Source: Streptococcus porci DSM 23759
Lineage (GTDB): Bacteria > Bacillota > Bacilli > Lactobacillales > Streptococcaceae
Direction of reading: 5' to 3'
NCBI RefSeq assembly: GCF_000423765.1
Contig: NZ_AUIP01000013.1
Location: forward strand, 1-64,000
Length of the DNA: 64,000 bases
The notes beneath the pieces were generated by a model that was given only the letters and a program-made list of their open reading frames with translations, was not told the origin of the DNA and ran no database searches. Shown here piece by piece: positions 7,961-17,695 of this stretch; the stretch's first letter is position 1, and each line of letters begins with the position of its first letter. The position numbers were made by a program, and so were the translations under genes.

Positions 7961-8139
7961 GTAAAAAGTTGATTTTCTGGAGCTAAATTTCCTTATGATA
8001 TTCTCCAAATCACAGAAAAACTGCCTAAATTTCACTAATATTCAGAAATTCTTCAAATTTTAGCAAAAACATTGAAATTTCTAGTTTTTACTATATAATA
8101 TATAATGTATTATTTTGTTATTTATAGCAAGGAAGTCTC

Positions 8140-8697
8140 ATGAAATCATCAAAAAGCGAATTTCTTTATTTCTTTCTCAGCGTGCTCGTCTTGGGAGCGT
8201 TAGCCGCTCTCTACCTAGTATTTGGGCGTAACTACGGTAGCTATCAAGTTAAAACATCAGAACCTACACAGGTTTCGACCGCAAAAGAAAACACTGAAAG
8301 AGAAATAACACCCGAAGAAAAGCAACTAGCTGAATTGGAAACTGCCATTGCAGATTTGGAAAAAGCACCAAACAACGAAAAACTGACCAGCCTCCAAGGA
8401 CAAGTATCAAACGTAGCCGACCAAGGTAAAAAAGCAGAGCTTCAAAAACGACTTGACGCTATTACCACCGAATTAGCTAATCAAACAGCCGCCGAGACAG
8501 CTGTTGCTAATGCAGAAGGCTACCAAGTTCTCTATAACGTTGAAGTTGCTCAAAACGCTATCAACCTCGTAACCAATGAAGGTAAGAAAGCAGAGCTTCA
8601 AAAACGACTTGACGCTGTCTCAGCTGCTATTCAAGCTGCCACTCAAAACACCTACGTTGAAACAAGCTTTGCAAGCACTGAAACAGCCACTCAATAA
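8140..8697 (+). CDS. Membrane-anchored protein with two helical repeats
   Basis: A 185-residue protein. Residues about 8-28 form a single N-terminal membrane segment (FLYFFLSVLVLGALAALYLVF) with no signal-peptidase site, so the rest should be outside the cell as an anchored domain. After a Thr/Glu-rich linker come two repeats with the core GKKAELQKRLDA (about residues 96-107 and 148-159). These resemble the short K-x-x-L-x-x-R-L-D-x-V helical modules recurring in Gram-positive surface proteins. There is no LPXTG motif. AAGGA lies about 8 bases before the ATG, and an AT-rich region with TATAAT-like boxes precedes it. The gene is monocistronic and ends at a strong terminator. The function is unknown. 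Confidence 0.75.
   Translation: MKSSKSEFLYFFLSVLVLGALAALYLVFGRNYGSYQVKTSEPTQVSTAKENTEREITPEEKQLAELETAIADLEKAPNNEKLTSLQGQVSNVADQGKKAELQKRLDAITTELANQTAAETAVANAEGYQVLYNVEVAQNAINLVTNEGKKAELQKRLDAVSAAIQAATQNTYVETSFASTETATQ
8425..8616 (+). repeat. Two 36-bp near-identical coding repeats
   Basis: Positions 8425-8460 and 8581-8616 differ at one base out of 36 (a synonymous A/G) and encode GKKAELQKRLDA both times. The flanking sequence between the copies is much more diverged. The near identity suggests recent duplication or gene conversion and offers a substrate for recombinational copy-number change. Confidence 0.85.
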
Positions 8698-8709
8698 TTA
8701 AAAAAAATT

Positions 8710-8735
8710 GACACCTGCTTTTTTGAACAGGTGTC
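8710..8735. terminator. Bidirectional terminator
   Basis: Arms GACACCTG and CAGGTGTC with a 10-base loop. A T-run follows on the plus strand and A-rich sequence lies on the other side. It separates the repeat protein from convergent degV. Confidence 0.85.
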
Positions 8736-8767
8736 TTTTCTTATCAAAAATACCACTGGGGATCTTT

Positions 8768-9613
8768 TTAAACAATTTCATAACCCATCAAGAGGCCACC
8801 TTCTTCAGCATAGAAGGAACAGAGTCCAGATGTTGGAATAGCTTGGATATCTGCGTCTGGAAACTTATCCTGAATGGCTTCACGAACTTGCTGGCAGATT
8901 TTATCATTACTACGGTGAGCAATAATAGCTTTCCCCCCCTGGTAACCAGCTTTTAGCATTTCCTCAACTGTTGCCGCAACCGCCTTTTTCTGCCCACGAG
9001 GCTTTTGAAGAAGTTCTAGTTTGCCTTCCGAACTTGCTTCACCAACCATACGGATATTGAGAAGTCCCACAACTTTCCCTAGCAACTTACTCAGACGACC
9101 ATTTTTGACTAAATTATCAACCTTTGCAAGGACAAAAATTAATTTAGTTTTTGCCTGATAAGCGGCAATCCCAAGAACAACTTCGTCAAAGCTCAATCCT
9201 TTTCCAATCAAAGTATTTGCATGAGTCACCAAGAGGTCAATCTCCCCCCCAGCTGACAAACTATCGATAATATGAATATTAACATTTGGATGATTCTCAA
9301 GAAACATTTCTTTAGCTACACGAGCACTATTATAGCTACCTGATAATCCACCTGTAATGGTGAAAACTAGGATATTTTGAGCTCCTTCAAAGGCTTTAAC
9401 ATACGCATCTGGACTTGGGCAGGCAGAACTTGCTGCAGCAGACGAGGCGTACATGCTTTCCATCATGTGGTCAATATCGAGACCGCCATCGTCCACATAG
9501 ACCTCAGAACCAATTTGAATGGTTAGAGGAACCGAGACAAACTGGGCACCTGCTGCTAGATTTTCTAATTCTCTAAAGTCACAGCCTGAATCGGCTACAA
9601 TTTTCCAAGTCAT
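8768..9613 (-). CDS. DegV-family fatty-acid-binding protein (FakB-like)
   Basis: A 281-residue DegV protein beginning MTWKIVADSGCDF, matching the family's N-terminal IVTDSxxD strand. The conserved TITGGLSGSYNSARVA segment (about residues 85-100) holds the Thr/Ser residues that bind the fatty-acid carboxylate. Family members work as FakB subunits, presenting exogenous fatty acids to the FakA kinase for phosphorylation. No fakA is nearby, so it must act in trans with a kinase encoded elsewhere. GGAGG lies upstream of the ATG. The gene is monocistronic, with a HAD phosphatase upstream. Confidence 0.88.
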   Translation of the reverse strand: MTWKIVADSGCDFRELENLAAGAQFVSVPLTIQIGSEVYVDDGGLDIDHMMESMYASSAAASSACPSPDAYVKAFEGAQNILVFTITGGLSGSYNSARVAKEMFLENHPNVNIHIIDSLSAGGEIDLLVTHANTLIGKGLSFDEVVLGIAAYQAKTKLIFVLAKVDNLVKNGRLSKLLGKVVGLLNIRMVGEASSEGKLELLQKPRGQKKAVAATVEEMLKAGYQGGKAIIAHRSNDKICQQVREAIQDKFPDADIQAIPTSGLCSFYAEEGGLLMGYEIV

Positions 9614-9692
9614 TGTTCTCCTCCAAGAGATTTATTTTAATTTTCAAACTATATTCAGTATAGCATAGTCCCAGAATTTTTTCCAGCCTCAG

Positions 9693-10505
9693 CTACAGCA
9701 AGGCGTGGTCTTCGATAGCTCGGGCAACACCTGCTTGGTCACAACTAGCCGTTTCAAATTTTGCCATTGCTTTGACTTTGTCACTAGCATTTCCCATTGC
9801 CACACTGACACCGGCAAAAGCTAGCATTTCAAGGTCATTATCAGCATCCCCAATAGCCATGACCTCATCTGGAAAAAAGCCCAGCTCTTCAGCTAATTTC
9901 GCTAGAGCACTTGCTTTTGTCACACCTGCTGGCATTGCTTCAAAGATATAGGTTTGACTGCGTACGGTACTGAAAATTTCTGATAACTTGGCTCCTTGTT
10001 CAGCTTGAAAAAGGTCCAATTCTTCTTTTTCACCCAAGTACATGGCTTGAAAAATAGGTTCATGGTCAAAAACAGTTTCAAGCGTCACAGGTTTAGCCTC
10101 TGTAAAGACCAGCCCTGCATCGTAAGCTACGATATCTGGAACCTTATCTTCCAAAACCGTGTATCCTTTCTGATCCGCAAAGGTCAGATAAACTCCAGGG
10201 TAGTCTGCGCTAGCTTTTGCCAAAAAGGCTACATCCTCATGAGAGAGCTCAGAATAAGACTGCAAACTCCAGTCCGAAGTATGATGAACTGAGCAACCAT
10301 TGTTTAAGATAGCATATTCATCATGTCCGGCAAAATCCAGTTGCTCAAAGTAAGGAATGACCCCGGGTTGCATGCGACCTGTACAAATCACCACTTTAAT
10401 CCCCGCTTCTGCGGCCTTACGAATAGCTAAAATATTATCAGCTGGAATCTTCTTGTCATGATTTAACAGAGTTCCGTCCATATCAATTGCAATTAGTTTT
10501 ATCAT
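9693..10505 (-). CDS. HAD-superfamily (Cof-type, class IIB) phosphatase
   Basis: A 270-residue cytoplasmic phosphatase starting MIKLIAIDMDGTLLNHD. Motif I is DMDGT, motif II CTGRM, motif III the lysine in GVTKASALAKL, and motif IV GDADNDLEML. The C2-type cap between motifs II and III places it with YidA/YkrA/Cof proteins acting on phosphosugars or pyridoxal phosphate. ATG 10505 was chosen because GAGG lies 8 bases upstream and it aligns with the family; an in-frame upstream start adds a poorly conserved 19-residue extension. It is a paralogue of the HAD gene at 345-1157. The substrate is unknown. Confidence 0.9.
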   Translation of the reverse strand: MIKLIAIDMDGTLLNHDKKIPADNILAIRKAAEAGIKVVICTGRMQPGVIPYFEQLDFAGHDEYAILNNGCSVHHTSDWSLQSYSELSHEDVAFLAKASADYPGVYLTFADQKGYTVLEDKVPDIVAYDAGLVFTEAKPVTLETVFDHEPIFQAMYLGEKEELDLFQAEQGAKLSEIFSTVRSQTYIFEAMPAGVTKASALAKLAEELGFFPDEVMAIGDADNDLEMLAFAGVSVAMGNASDKVKAMAKFETASCDQAGVARAIEDHALL

Positions 10506-10618
10506 AGCATTACCTCGTTTATTCAACTCTATTATAGCATAGAATAAAAAGCGGTACAGCAAAATCTTACCAATCCCACCATCTTTCTTCTCTTTCTTTT
10601 TTGTTAAAAATGGCAGAG

Positions 10619-11230
10619 CTACTTAGTCCATTTGACTTTGGGCAGATGCCAGTTTCGTTTGACGCTATAGACGCGAAGAGCTGCCACGGCAATGACCAAG
10701 AGGTAGTAGGCGATTTCACCTTGAACCACATGAAAATGAATAAGTACTGCTACCACGATTGACCAACCTGCATAGATTTCACTTCTCAAGATACCTGGTT
10801 TTCGCCCCGCCAGTAAATCTCGAACAACACCGCCTCCAGTTCCAGTCAAGACAGCTGCCACAATAACGGCACTCAGAGGCTGTCCAAGTTTTTCCGCAAA
10901 AATAGCTCCCTGAATGGAAAAAGCCGCAAGCCCAATGGCATCAGTTAGAAGCCCTGCTTTTTCCCAGTGACGAGTCACGAACTGAGGCATAAGAATTAGC
11001 AAAATCATGGCAATCAAGGCGGCATTAAAGCCCATCCCTTGACTCCAAAGGGCAGACATGGGCAGTCCAATCAAGAGATTCCGGATGGTACCACCACCAA
11101 AGGCCGTCATGAAGCCCAAAACAAAAATTCCTAAAATGTCGAAATCCTCTTCCACTGCAACGATAGCTCCTGACAAAGCAAACGCAACTGTGCCAATCAA
11201 ACTCAAAATATTCCAAAAAGTACCATCCAT
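10619..11230 (-). CDS. TRIC-type (YadS/YicG, UPF0126) membrane protein
   Basis: A 203-residue integral membrane protein with about seven hydrophobic segments and two tandem copies of the family glycine motif (AFGGGTIRNLL at about residues 44-54 and GTGGGVVRDLL at about 130-140). These copies are the pseudo-symmetric halves that build the pore of prokaryotic TRIC cation channels; some UPF0126 homologues are implicated in amino-acid transport. There is a weak ribosome site before the ATG. It is transcribed towards the HAD gene and away from the copper operon. Family assignment is firm, physiological cargo unknown. Confidence 0.88.
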   Translation of the reverse strand: MDGTFWNILSLIGTVAFALSGAIVAVEEDFDILGIFVLGFMTAFGGGTIRNLLIGLPMSALWSQGMGFNAALIAMILLILMPQFVTRHWEKAGLLTDAIGLAAFSIQGAIFAEKLGQPLSAVIVAAVLTGTGGGVVRDLLAGRKPGILRSEIYAGWSIVVAVLIHFHVVQGEIAYYLLVIAVAALRVYSVKRNWHLPKVKWTK

Positions 11231-11364
11231 AAATTAAGAAACCTAGAGCAAGTTTGCTCTTTTGTCATCCCTTTCTAAACACCCAAATCACGAGTGTTTT
11301 CGTTTCAGCTTTCCTAGTTTACCATTGTTTGGCGAGAAAGAAAAGACCTACAAAAAATTAAAAA

Positions 11365-11388
11365 GAGATCGCATTTTTAGGCGATCTC
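11365..11388 (-). terminator. Terminator of the copper operon
   Basis: Arms GAGATCGC and GCGATCTC with an 8-base loop, followed on the minus strand by a U-run. It lies 8 bp past the copZ stop. Confidence 0.85.
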
Positions 11389-11396
11389 CTTCAAAA

Positions 11397-11597
11397 TTAA
11401 AGCTCGTCTCCCAGTTCAAACTTTGTTCCCTTTAAAGCCCCTTTGAGCAAGAATTTCAAAGCTTTTCCTTCGACTGTGACTTGCTTTTTGTCTAAATCTA
11501 CTTGAACAGACTTGACGCCCGGAACCTTAGAGAGTTTTTCAGTTACTGTTTTGACACAGCCGTCGCATTTCATGCCTGAGATGTGATATGTTTTCAT
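11397..11597 (-). CDS. copZ: Copper chaperone CopZ
   Basis: A 66-residue heavy-metal-associated (HMA) domain protein. Its GMKCDGC loop (residues 8-14) is the MxCxxC copper-binding site. It carries Cu(I) in the cytoplasm to CopA and to the CopY repressor. Size and the beta-alpha-beta-beta-alpha-beta pattern are normal for CopZ. It is the last gene of the operon, 21 bp after the CDF transporter gene and just before the terminator, and should be induced by copper through CopY. Confidence 0.93.
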   Translation of the reverse strand: MKTYHISGMKCDGCVKTVTEKLSKVPGVKSVQVDLDKKQVTVEGKALKFLLKGALKGTKFELGDEL

Positions 11598-11618
11598 TTG
11601 TTTTTTCCCTTCTAACTT

Positions 11619-12494
11619 TTATAAACAATGGTGTTGGTGCTCAAAGTCGGACTTGTCGCACTCAATGGCTGACTCGATAATCGCATTTTCCTTAAAGAGA
11701 TGATGCACCTGATCACGCACAAGAGGACTAGGCACACCTTCTGACACCTGGATATGCACCATAGCAATATGATGATGACCATCAATGGACCAGACGTTAA
11801 GTTGATTGATTTTTTCCATACCTTCTATAGATAAAAGCTGCGCTTCTAACTTTTCCAAGTCCAGACTAGCCGGTCGTTTCTCTAAAAAGATGGTCAAGTT
11901 CTTGATGAATTTTGGCAGGGCTTTTGATAAGATAAAGACCGCAATAGCCACGGACAAGAGAGGATCCAAAAAGTTCCAATCTGTGAACTGTAAAAGGATA
12001 GATACAAGAACAACCGCCACCCAGCCTAAAATATCTTCTAAAAAGTGCAAGCTGAGCACCGATTCCTGCTCAGAATGCTCCCCATCAAGCATACGACTAG
12101 CTAAGAGATTAACGACAATAGCAATAACTCCCAAAACCAGCATCCCTCGACTGTTGACAGGCTCTGGATGAAATAGCTTGCTGACATTTTCAAAGATGAC
12201 TAAAGCAGAGCCCACAATTAAGATAACCGAGGTCATCATAGCCCCCAAAAGGCTAAAGCGTAGATAACCCAGTGTGTACTGACTATCCTTGCCACGCTGC
12301 GACAGCTTTTCAAAATAATAGGACAAACCAATAGCCAAGGCATCCCCAAAATCATGAATGCTATCTGCCAAAATAGCGCTGGAATTAAAAAGAATACCAA
12401 AGATAAATTCCAAAATGGAGAAACCCAGATTGGCAATAAAGGCGATAAAGATAGACTTACTCGACCCAGACTGATGAGAATGATGATGTGACAT
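11619..12494 (-). CDS. Cation diffusion facilitator (CDF, CzcD/ZitB-like) metal efflux transporter
   Basis: A 291-residue CDF transporter with a His-rich N-terminus (MSHHHSHQSG) and about six membrane segments. The paired metal-site motifs are SIHDFGDA (HxxxD, about residues 44-51) and SLHFLEDILG (about 147-156). A cytoplasmic C-terminal domain ends with HQHHC, a further metal ligand cluster. These proteins export Zn(II), Co(II) or similar cations in exchange for protons. Unlike the usual streptococcal copY-copA-copZ order, this gene lies between copA and copZ, 9 bp after copA, so it should be co-induced by copper. Whether it moves copper or a second metal is not predictable. Confidence 0.92.
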   Translation of the reverse strand: MSHHHSHQSGSSKSIFIAFIANLGFSILEFIFGILFNSSAILADSIHDFGDALAIGLSYYFEKLSQRGKDSQYTLGYLRFSLLGAMMTSVILIVGSALVIFENVSKLFHPEPVNSRGMLVLGVIAIVVNLLASRMLDGEHSEQESVLSLHFLEDILGWVAVVLVSILLQFTDWNFLDPLLSVAIAVFILSKALPKFIKNLTIFLEKRPASLDLEKLEAQLLSIEGMEKINQLNVWSIDGHHHIAMVHIQVSEGVPSPLVRDQVHHLFKENAIIESAIECDKSDFEHQHHCL

Positions 12495-12503
12495 AATCTC
12501 CTC

Positions 12504-14738
12504 CTAAATTTTTTTCATCTTTAGGCGCAGGCTATTAGCCACAACAGACACCGAGCTAAAACTCATAGCAAGACCTGCCAGCATTGGATTGAGCAAGGGG
12601 CCGCCAAAGAGATGAAGAATACCCATAGCAACTGGAATAGCTAGGACGTTGTAGATAAAGGCCCAGAAAAGATTTTCCTTAATAGCTGTCAGAGTCACTC
12701 GACTAACTTTCAAAGCCTTTGTCACATCCATCAGCTCCGGCTTCATGAGAATGATGTCCGCAGATTCGATTGCGATATCTGTACCAGTTCCCATGGCAAT
12801 TCCAATATCCGCCGTTGCGAGAGCAGGGGCATCATTGATACCATCACCCACCATAGCCACGCGCTTGCCTTGAGCTTGCAAGTCAGCAATCACCTTAGCT
12901 TTTTGGTCAGGCAAGACTTGACTAATGACCTGATTAAGACCTGCCTTTTGGGCAATAGCTTGCGCGGTTGCCTCATTGTCACCCGTGAGCATAATAACAT
13001 CTAGCCCTAACTTTTTAAGTTTTGAAATCGCTGCGCGTGCATCTGACTTCAGTTGATCGGCTATCCCCATTAGCCCCACTAGATGACCATCAACTGCTGC
13101 CAAAACTGGGGTCTGACCATCTGCTGTTAAGTTTTCAAAATCAGCTTTGGCCTCTAACCAGTCGATGCCCGCTTTTACCATCAAGGCTAGATTGCCGACC
13201 AAGAGTTCGTGTCCTAAGACGCGCCCTCTTAAACCAAAGCCCGCTAAAGACTCAAAGTCTTCAACCTCTATCAAATCTAGATTTTCCCGCTTAGCTTTTT
13301 GGACAATAGCAGAGCTAATCGGATGCTCAGATAGGCTTTCTAATGAAGCAACTAGTTGCAAGACAGCTTGGCTATTGTCATAAGTATAGAAAGAAACCAT
13401 CTCTGGCTTGCCCTCAGTAAGGGTACCTGTCTTGTCAAAGACGATTGTGTCCACTTGGTGGCTAGTCTCAAGGCTATCACCCGACTTGAAAAGAATACCA
13501 TGTGAGGCAGCCAATCCAGTCCCCACCATAATAGCAGTCGGTGTAGCCAACCCCAAAGCACAAGGACAAGCAATCACTAGAACCGCCACAGCCACCGTCA
13601 TAGCAAAGGTAAAGGACTCACCACCTAAGAAATACCAAGCCAAACCAGAAAGAGTTGCAAGAGCCATGACTACTGGAACAAAAATTCCAGACACCTTATC
13701 GGCAATCTTGGCGATTGGCGCCTTGGTTTGCTGAGCATCTTCGACCAATTTAATAATCTGGGCAAGAAGGGTCTCATCACCTAACTTTTCAGCCACAACG
13801 GTCAGAGAACCTTGCACATTAATCGAGCCACCGAAAACCCTATCTTCAGTTGATTTTTCAACAGGGAGAGACTCTCCCGTCAACATGGATTCATCAACCG
13901 AAGAGCTACCCGCGATAACCTTGCCATCCACTGCTATCTTTTCCCCAGGACGCACGATAATCTGGTCTCCTAGAACCACTTGATCAATCGGAATAGTCAG
14001 CTCCCGACCGTCGCGCAAAACACGTGCTTCTTTAGCTGACAAATGCATCAGTTTCTTGATAGCCTCAGAAGTCCTACCCTTTGACAAGGTTTCAAAAAAT
14101 TTCCCTAAGGTAATCAAGGTCAAAATTACCGCTACCGACTCATAGTAAAGGTCGTGAGCAAAGTGGTGGTGGCCAGCCAGCACATGATAAGTGCCATAAA
14201 GACTGTAAAAAAAAGCTGCACTGGTCGCTACTGCCACCAGACTATCCATGTTAGGATGGCCTTTCACAAGCGAGCGAAAACCATTGCTGTAAAACGACCA
14301 ACCAATCAGCATGACCGGCAAGGTTAAAAGCAACTGACCGACCGCAAAAATTGCTGGCGCTCCTTCATGGCTCAACCATGCTGGTAAAGGCAAACCAATC
14401 ATCGAGCCCATAGAAATATAAAGAAGGGGCAAAGTAAAGATTGCCGACCAAATTAACTTTGTCTTCATCCCTGAGAGGCGCTGTCCCTCCCTTTCTTCCT
14501 GACTCAGTTCTTTACCTTCCACAAAAATGTGGGCATCATAACCAGCGTCAAGGACTGCTTGCTCTATCATCTCCTGGGAAACTTTTTGATTATCAAAATC
14601 TACAGACATCTTTTCCGTTGTCAGATTGACCACAGCCGAATCAATGCCATCTAGTTTTTTTACCGCATTTTCCACATTAAGAACACAGGAAGCGCAAGTC
14701 ATCCCATCAATTACAAAGGTTTCTTTCACATTAGCCAT
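12504..14738 (-). CDS. copA: Copper-exporting P1B-type ATPase CopA
   Basis: A 744-residue copper-translocating ATPase in the cytoplasmic membrane. One N-terminal HMA domain has GMTCASC (about residues 12-18). The TGES actuator loop, the [11 protein letters not shown] metal-transport motif, [11 protein letters not shown] phosphorylation site (Asp), SEHPISSAI nucleotide-domain His and [11 protein letters not shown] hinge are all present, with about eight membrane helices. It exports Cu(I) for resistance. The ATG at 14738 was chosen because GGGAGGG lies upstream; it overlaps the end of copY by 8 bases. It is the second gene of the CopY-regulated operon. Confidence 0.96.
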   Translation of the reverse strand: MANVKETFVIDGMTCASCVLNVENAVKKLDGIDSAVVNLTTEKMSVDFDNQKVSQEMIEQAVLDAGYDAHIFVEGKELSQEEREGQRLSGMKTKLIWSAIFTLPLLYISMGSMIGLPLPAWLSHEGAPAIFAVGQLLLTLPVMLIGWSFYSNGFRSLVKGHPNMDSLVAVATSAAFFYSLYGTYHVLAGHHHFAHDLYYESVAVILTLITLGKFFETLSKGRTSEAIKKLMHLSAKEARVLRDGRELTIPIDQVVLGDQIIVRPGEKIAVDGKVIAGSSSVDESMLTGESLPVEKSTEDRVFGGSINVQGSLTVVAEKLGDETLLAQIIKLVEDAQQTKAPIAKIADKVSGIFVPVVMALATLSGLAWYFLGGESFTFAMTVAVAVLVIACPCALGLATPTAIMVGTGLAASHGILFKSGDSLETSHQVDTIVFDKTGTLTEGKPEMVSFYTYDNSQAVLQLVASLESLSEHPISSAIVQKAKRENLDLIEVEDFESLAGFGLRGRVLGHELLVGNLALMVKAGIDWLEAKADFENLTADGQTPVLAAVDGHLVGLMGIADQLKSDARAAISKLKKLGLDVIMLTGDNEATAQAIAQKAGLNQVISQVLPDQKAKVIADLQAQGKRVAMVGDGINDAPALATADIGIAMGTGTDIAIESADIILMKPELMDVTKALKVSRVTLTAIKENLFWAFIYNVLAIPVAMGILHLFGGPLLNPMLAGLAMSFSSVSVVANSLRLKMKKI

Positions 14739-15174
14739 AAGTTCCCTCCCCATGGTGAGCACAGCGGCATTGTCCCGGCACACAGTTGCATACTATTTTC
14801 TCCACAGCATTTTCTTTTTTGGACAATAGCAAAGCTTCTAAAGAGGCAATGTCTGATAAAGTCATAGGCATTTTCTCCATCAGATAAGCGATTAGACCGC
14901 TATGCTCGGTCACGCAAATCCGTTCAAGGACACTATCTATCTCGTCACGATGGGCCTGATTTTCCGAAATTTCCGCCTTATAAACAAATGCTCTGCCTTG
15001 GCGTTGACTAGAGACCAATCCCTTATCAACTAAACGACCAAGCAGAGTCTTGATCGTCGAATCCGACCAAGAAAACCTAGCTCCCAAGACGTCAATAATC
15101 TCTGAGCTTCTAGTGTGACCCTTGGCCCAGATGACTCTCATGACTTCCCACTCAGAATCTGAAATCTTATACAT
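14731..15174 (-). CDS. copY: Copper-responsive repressor CopY
   Basis: A 147-residue BlaI/MecI-type winged-helix repressor. The N-terminal DNA-binding domain includes [13 protein letters not shown] and [15 protein letters not shown]. The C-terminal [10 protein letters not shown] is the CxCxxxxCxC hook in which Zn(II) is replaced by Cu(I) from CopZ to release DNA. ATG 15174 has GGAG 8 bases upstream. It is first in the operon and autoregulated through the two cop boxes ahead of it. The acidic and His-containing tail after the hook (AHHGEGTYG) is slightly longer than usual. Confidence 0.95.
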   Translation of the reverse strand: MYKISDSEWEVMRVIWAKGHTRSSEIIDVLGARFSWSDSTIKTLLGRLVDKGLVSSQRQGRAFVYKAEISENQAHRDEIDSVLERICVTEHSGLIAYLMEKMPMTLSDIASLEALLLSKKENAVEKIVCNCVPGQCRCAHHGEGTYG

Positions 15175-15197
15175 CCAATCTCCTTTCAAATTATATT

Positions 15198-15261
15198 TAC
15201 ATTTGTAAATATATTATACCTCATACTCGCGGAGAATGCAAACGATAAATCTACATTTGTA
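15198..15261 (-). promoter_or_regulatory. copY promoter with two cop boxes
   Basis: Two copies of TACATTTGTA, matching the CopY consensus K-ACA-NN-TGTA, lie at 15198-15207 and 15252-15261. Between them on the minus strand is TTGCAT (15241-15236), a 17-base spacer and TATAAT (15218-15213). The boxes thus bracket the promoter, the arrangement known for cop operons. Confidence 0.9.
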
Positions 15262-15270
15262 AACAAATTC

Positions 15271-15300
15271 AAAAAAGAAAATTCTAGCTTTGCTAGAATT
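15271..15300 (-). terminator. greA terminator
   Basis: Arms AATTCTAGC and GCTAGAATT around a 3-base loop (15280-15300), with a U-rich tract on the minus strand at 15279-15271. Confidence 0.8.
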
Positions 15301-15316
15301 TCTCTGCTAATGTTGT

Positions 15317-15799
15317 TTATGCTGTCTTTTTAACGCTAACGATTTTGACCTCGTAGCTTCCATTTGGTGACTCAATAGTCGCAGTATCACCTTTTTTCTT
15401 ACCGATCAGGGCTTGAGCGATTGGACTCTCATTAGAAATTTTACCTGAGAAGATGTCCGCACCAGCAGCACCTACGATATGGTAAGTGTCCGTGTCAGAT
15501 GTACCAATTTCTTGAACGACAACAGTCTTTCCGATAGCCACTTCGTCTTTAGCGATAGCATCACTATCAACAATTTCAGCATAACGAATTTTAGTTTCAA
15601 TCGTAACGATTTGACCTTCAATAAAAGCCTGCTCGTCTTTAGCTGCATCGTACTCAGAGTTCTCTGAGAGATCTCCGTATGAACGAGCAATTTTAATACG
15701 TTCAACAACTTCTGGACGACGAACCAATTTAAGTTCTTCTAATTCTTTTTCAAGTTGCTCTTTTTCAGCAAGGGTCATAGGGTAGGTTTTTTCAGCCAT
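15317..15799 (-). CDS. greA: Transcription elongation factor GreA
   Basis: A 160-residue Gre factor that enters the RNA polymerase secondary channel and stimulates cleavage of backtracked RNA. The N-terminal coiled coil runs to about residue 75. At its tip is a [12 protein letters not shown] motif, with the acidic D/E residues that hold catalytic Mg and the family signature GDLSENxEY. The C-terminal FKBP-like domain ends SYEVKIVSV. Length is normal. It lies 28 bp downstream of mltG and is probably co-transcribed with it, as in other streptococci. Confidence 0.96.
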   Translation of the reverse strand: MAEKTYPMTLAEKEQLEKELEELKLVRRPEVVERIKIARSYGDLSENSEYDAAKDEQAFIEGQIVTIETKIRYAEIVDSDAIAKDEVAIGKTVVVQEIGTSDTDTYHIVGAAGADIFSGKISNESPIAQALIGKKKGDTATIESPNGSYEVKIVSVKKTA

Positions 15800-15827
15800 A
15801 TTTTCTCTTTTCTTATTTTTAATCTTT

Positions 15828-17588
15828 TTAGTTGTTTAGTTTGCTGTTAACATATTTTTCAACATTTGCCGAATGTTCTTCATAACTTTCAGCAAAATAA
15901 ACAGCACCAGTTGTGACATCAGCCACAAAGTAATAGTATTTAGTGTTAGCTGGATTGATGGTTGCTAAAATGGCAGACATCCCTGGGCTATCAACTGGAC
16001 CTGGCATGAGACCAGTGTTCAAGTAAATATTATAAGGAGAATTGATGCTAGTGTCAACAGCAGCATCCTCTGCCAAGGTCGTCTTCTCGCCAAGCTTATC
16101 CATAGCATAAAGAATAGCAATATTACTTTGAAGAGGCATTCCGATATTCCAACGATTGTAGAAGACACTTGCAATCATTTCACGATCATCATCCGTAGCT
16201 CCCTCTTTTTCAACCAAAGAAGCCATGGTCAGAACTTGATTAACGGACATGCCACTGTTAGTGATACTAGCATAGTAAGGTGACAGATTACTATCCATAG
16301 CCGCCAACATTTGGTCAACAATCTCCCTAATAGTGGTGCCTTCATAATAATCGTAAGTAGCTGGGAAAAGATATCCTTCTAACCGATACTTCACGTCCTT
16401 AGCTTCTGGTAGGCTGTCCAACAGTTTGGGATACTTCTTGACCATTTCAGCAATAAAGCTTTCGTCCTGCACAGTAGCCATAAATTCTTCTGCTTTAAAG
16501 GGAGTTTTGTCCGTAGTTTCCTCGGTATTGGCATTTAAAGTAACAGACTCAGAAATTTGTTTGAGGGTATAACCTTCAGGTACTGCTATTTTCCCCAAAA
16601 CGGGCTTTTGAGGTTCAGCCGTGCCACCTTCTTGCAGGTACTTGGCAATGTCATCTAATGACATGCTCTTTTGGAAGTTGTAATAACCGCTTTGGAAATT
16701 GCTATAATTTTTAAATTTAGTGTAGAAATTAAAGACTGTGGAGTCCTTAATAACTCCATTGTCCTCCAAAATCTTACCAATCAGTTTGTTCCCAGAACCA
16801 GATGGAATTTCCACCTGAATATAGTTTTTATCTTTGCTATCCAAAGGTGCGATGGCGCTAGTGACATAGCGATAAGTGAAAAAGCCTCCCGCTAAAATAA
16901 CTAAAACCAAAAGACTAACAAAAACGGTCGAAATCTTAGCTGCAAGGCGATTCGTTTTCCTGCGACTTTCTCGGCTCATTTCTTTTACTCCTACTTCTTC
17001 AATATCATCATAATCCAGCTCCTTAGAGTTGGACTCTTTGGCTTGTGTCTGCCACACAGATAGTTCCTCATCTGATGGCAAGTCATGATTTTGAACCAGC
17101 TCCCTAAGATTTGGCTGTTCCTTGGTTGCTTCTATGTTGTCACTTATTTCTCTTTCGGAAGAAAGGGCTGCGCTATTAATATCTTCCTCTGTTTCAACCG
17201 TGTCCATTGCTTCTGAATTTTCAATTTCATGCGCCAGACGGACTTCCTCTGGATCACCAACCAACTGTTGATCAACTTGAGAATCTAAATTCTTGGAAAC
17301 CTCCTCGGACGGCTCAGTATTCAATGAAAAAGACTCAAGTTCTGCTACATCCTGATCAAGTTCAAACGTTGAGTCATCATAATTTGTTGAAACAGACCTA
17401 GACATTTCTTCTGTCTCGGTGTTTACATCTTGTGGCTGATGTTCTTTTGCCTTTACTGCTTGTTGCCATTCTTGGTATTGACGTTGACGTTCTTGCTTGG
17501 CTGCGGCTAAGTCTGCTAAGATTTTTTCCTTAAAACTCATCCCGTCAATATTTGCGTGAACATCCTTGTCCTTATTCGTCTCGGTCAA
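15828..17588 (-). CDS. mltG: Endolytic peptidoglycan transglycosylase MltG
   Basis: A 586-residue MltG (YceG-like) protein. The cytoplasmic N-terminal 200 residues are acidic and low-complexity, a streptococcal extension absent from E. coli MltG. One membrane segment ([16 protein letters not shown], about residues 219-240) follows, then an extracellular LysM-like region and the catalytic domain. ASLVEKEG holds the catalytic glutamate, and [14 protein letters not shown] and MPGPVDSPG are family motifs. It cleaves nascent glycan strands and works with the peripheral (PBP1a/elongasome) machinery. It is followed by greA. Confidence 0.94.
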   Translation of the reverse strand: MTETNKDKDVHANIDGMSFKEKILADLAAAKQERQRQYQEWQQAVKAKEHQPQDVNTETEEMSRSVSTNYDDSTFELDQDVAELESFSLNTEPSEEVSKNLDSQVDQQLVGDPEEVRLAHEIENSEAMDTVETEEDINSAALSSEREISDNIEATKEQPNLRELVQNHDLPSDEELSVWQTQAKESNSKELDYDDIEEVGVKEMSRESRRKTNRLAAKISTVFVSLLVLVILAGGFFTYRYVTSAIAPLDSKDKNYIQVEIPSGSGNKLIGKILEDNGVIKDSTVFNFYTKFKNYSNFQSGYYNFQKSMSLDDIAKYLQEGGTAEPQKPVLGKIAVPEGYTLKQISESVTLNANTEETTDKTPFKAEEFMATVQDESFIAEMVKKYPKLLDSLPEAKDVKYRLEGYLFPATYDYYEGTTIREIVDQMLAAMDSNLSPYYASITNSGMSVNQVLTMASLVEKEGATDDDREMIASVFYNRWNIGMPLQSNIAILYAMDKLGEKTTLAEDAAVDTSINSPYNIYLNTGLMPGPVDSPGMSAILATINPANTKYYYFVADVTTGAVYFAESYEEHSANVEKYVNSKLNN

Positions 17589-17695
17589 GCTTTGCCCTCC
17601 TCATATTATCACTCGCCATTATATCTTAAAAAGCGCTTGGAATCAACTGTTTAGGGCTTTTTCGACTATTTCCAAGAGATTTTTTGAACATTTTC

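Noticed and set aside
8140..8697. LPXTG cell-wall-anchored surface protein
   Set aside because: The protein has only an N-terminal membrane segment and no C-terminal LPXTG sorting signal.
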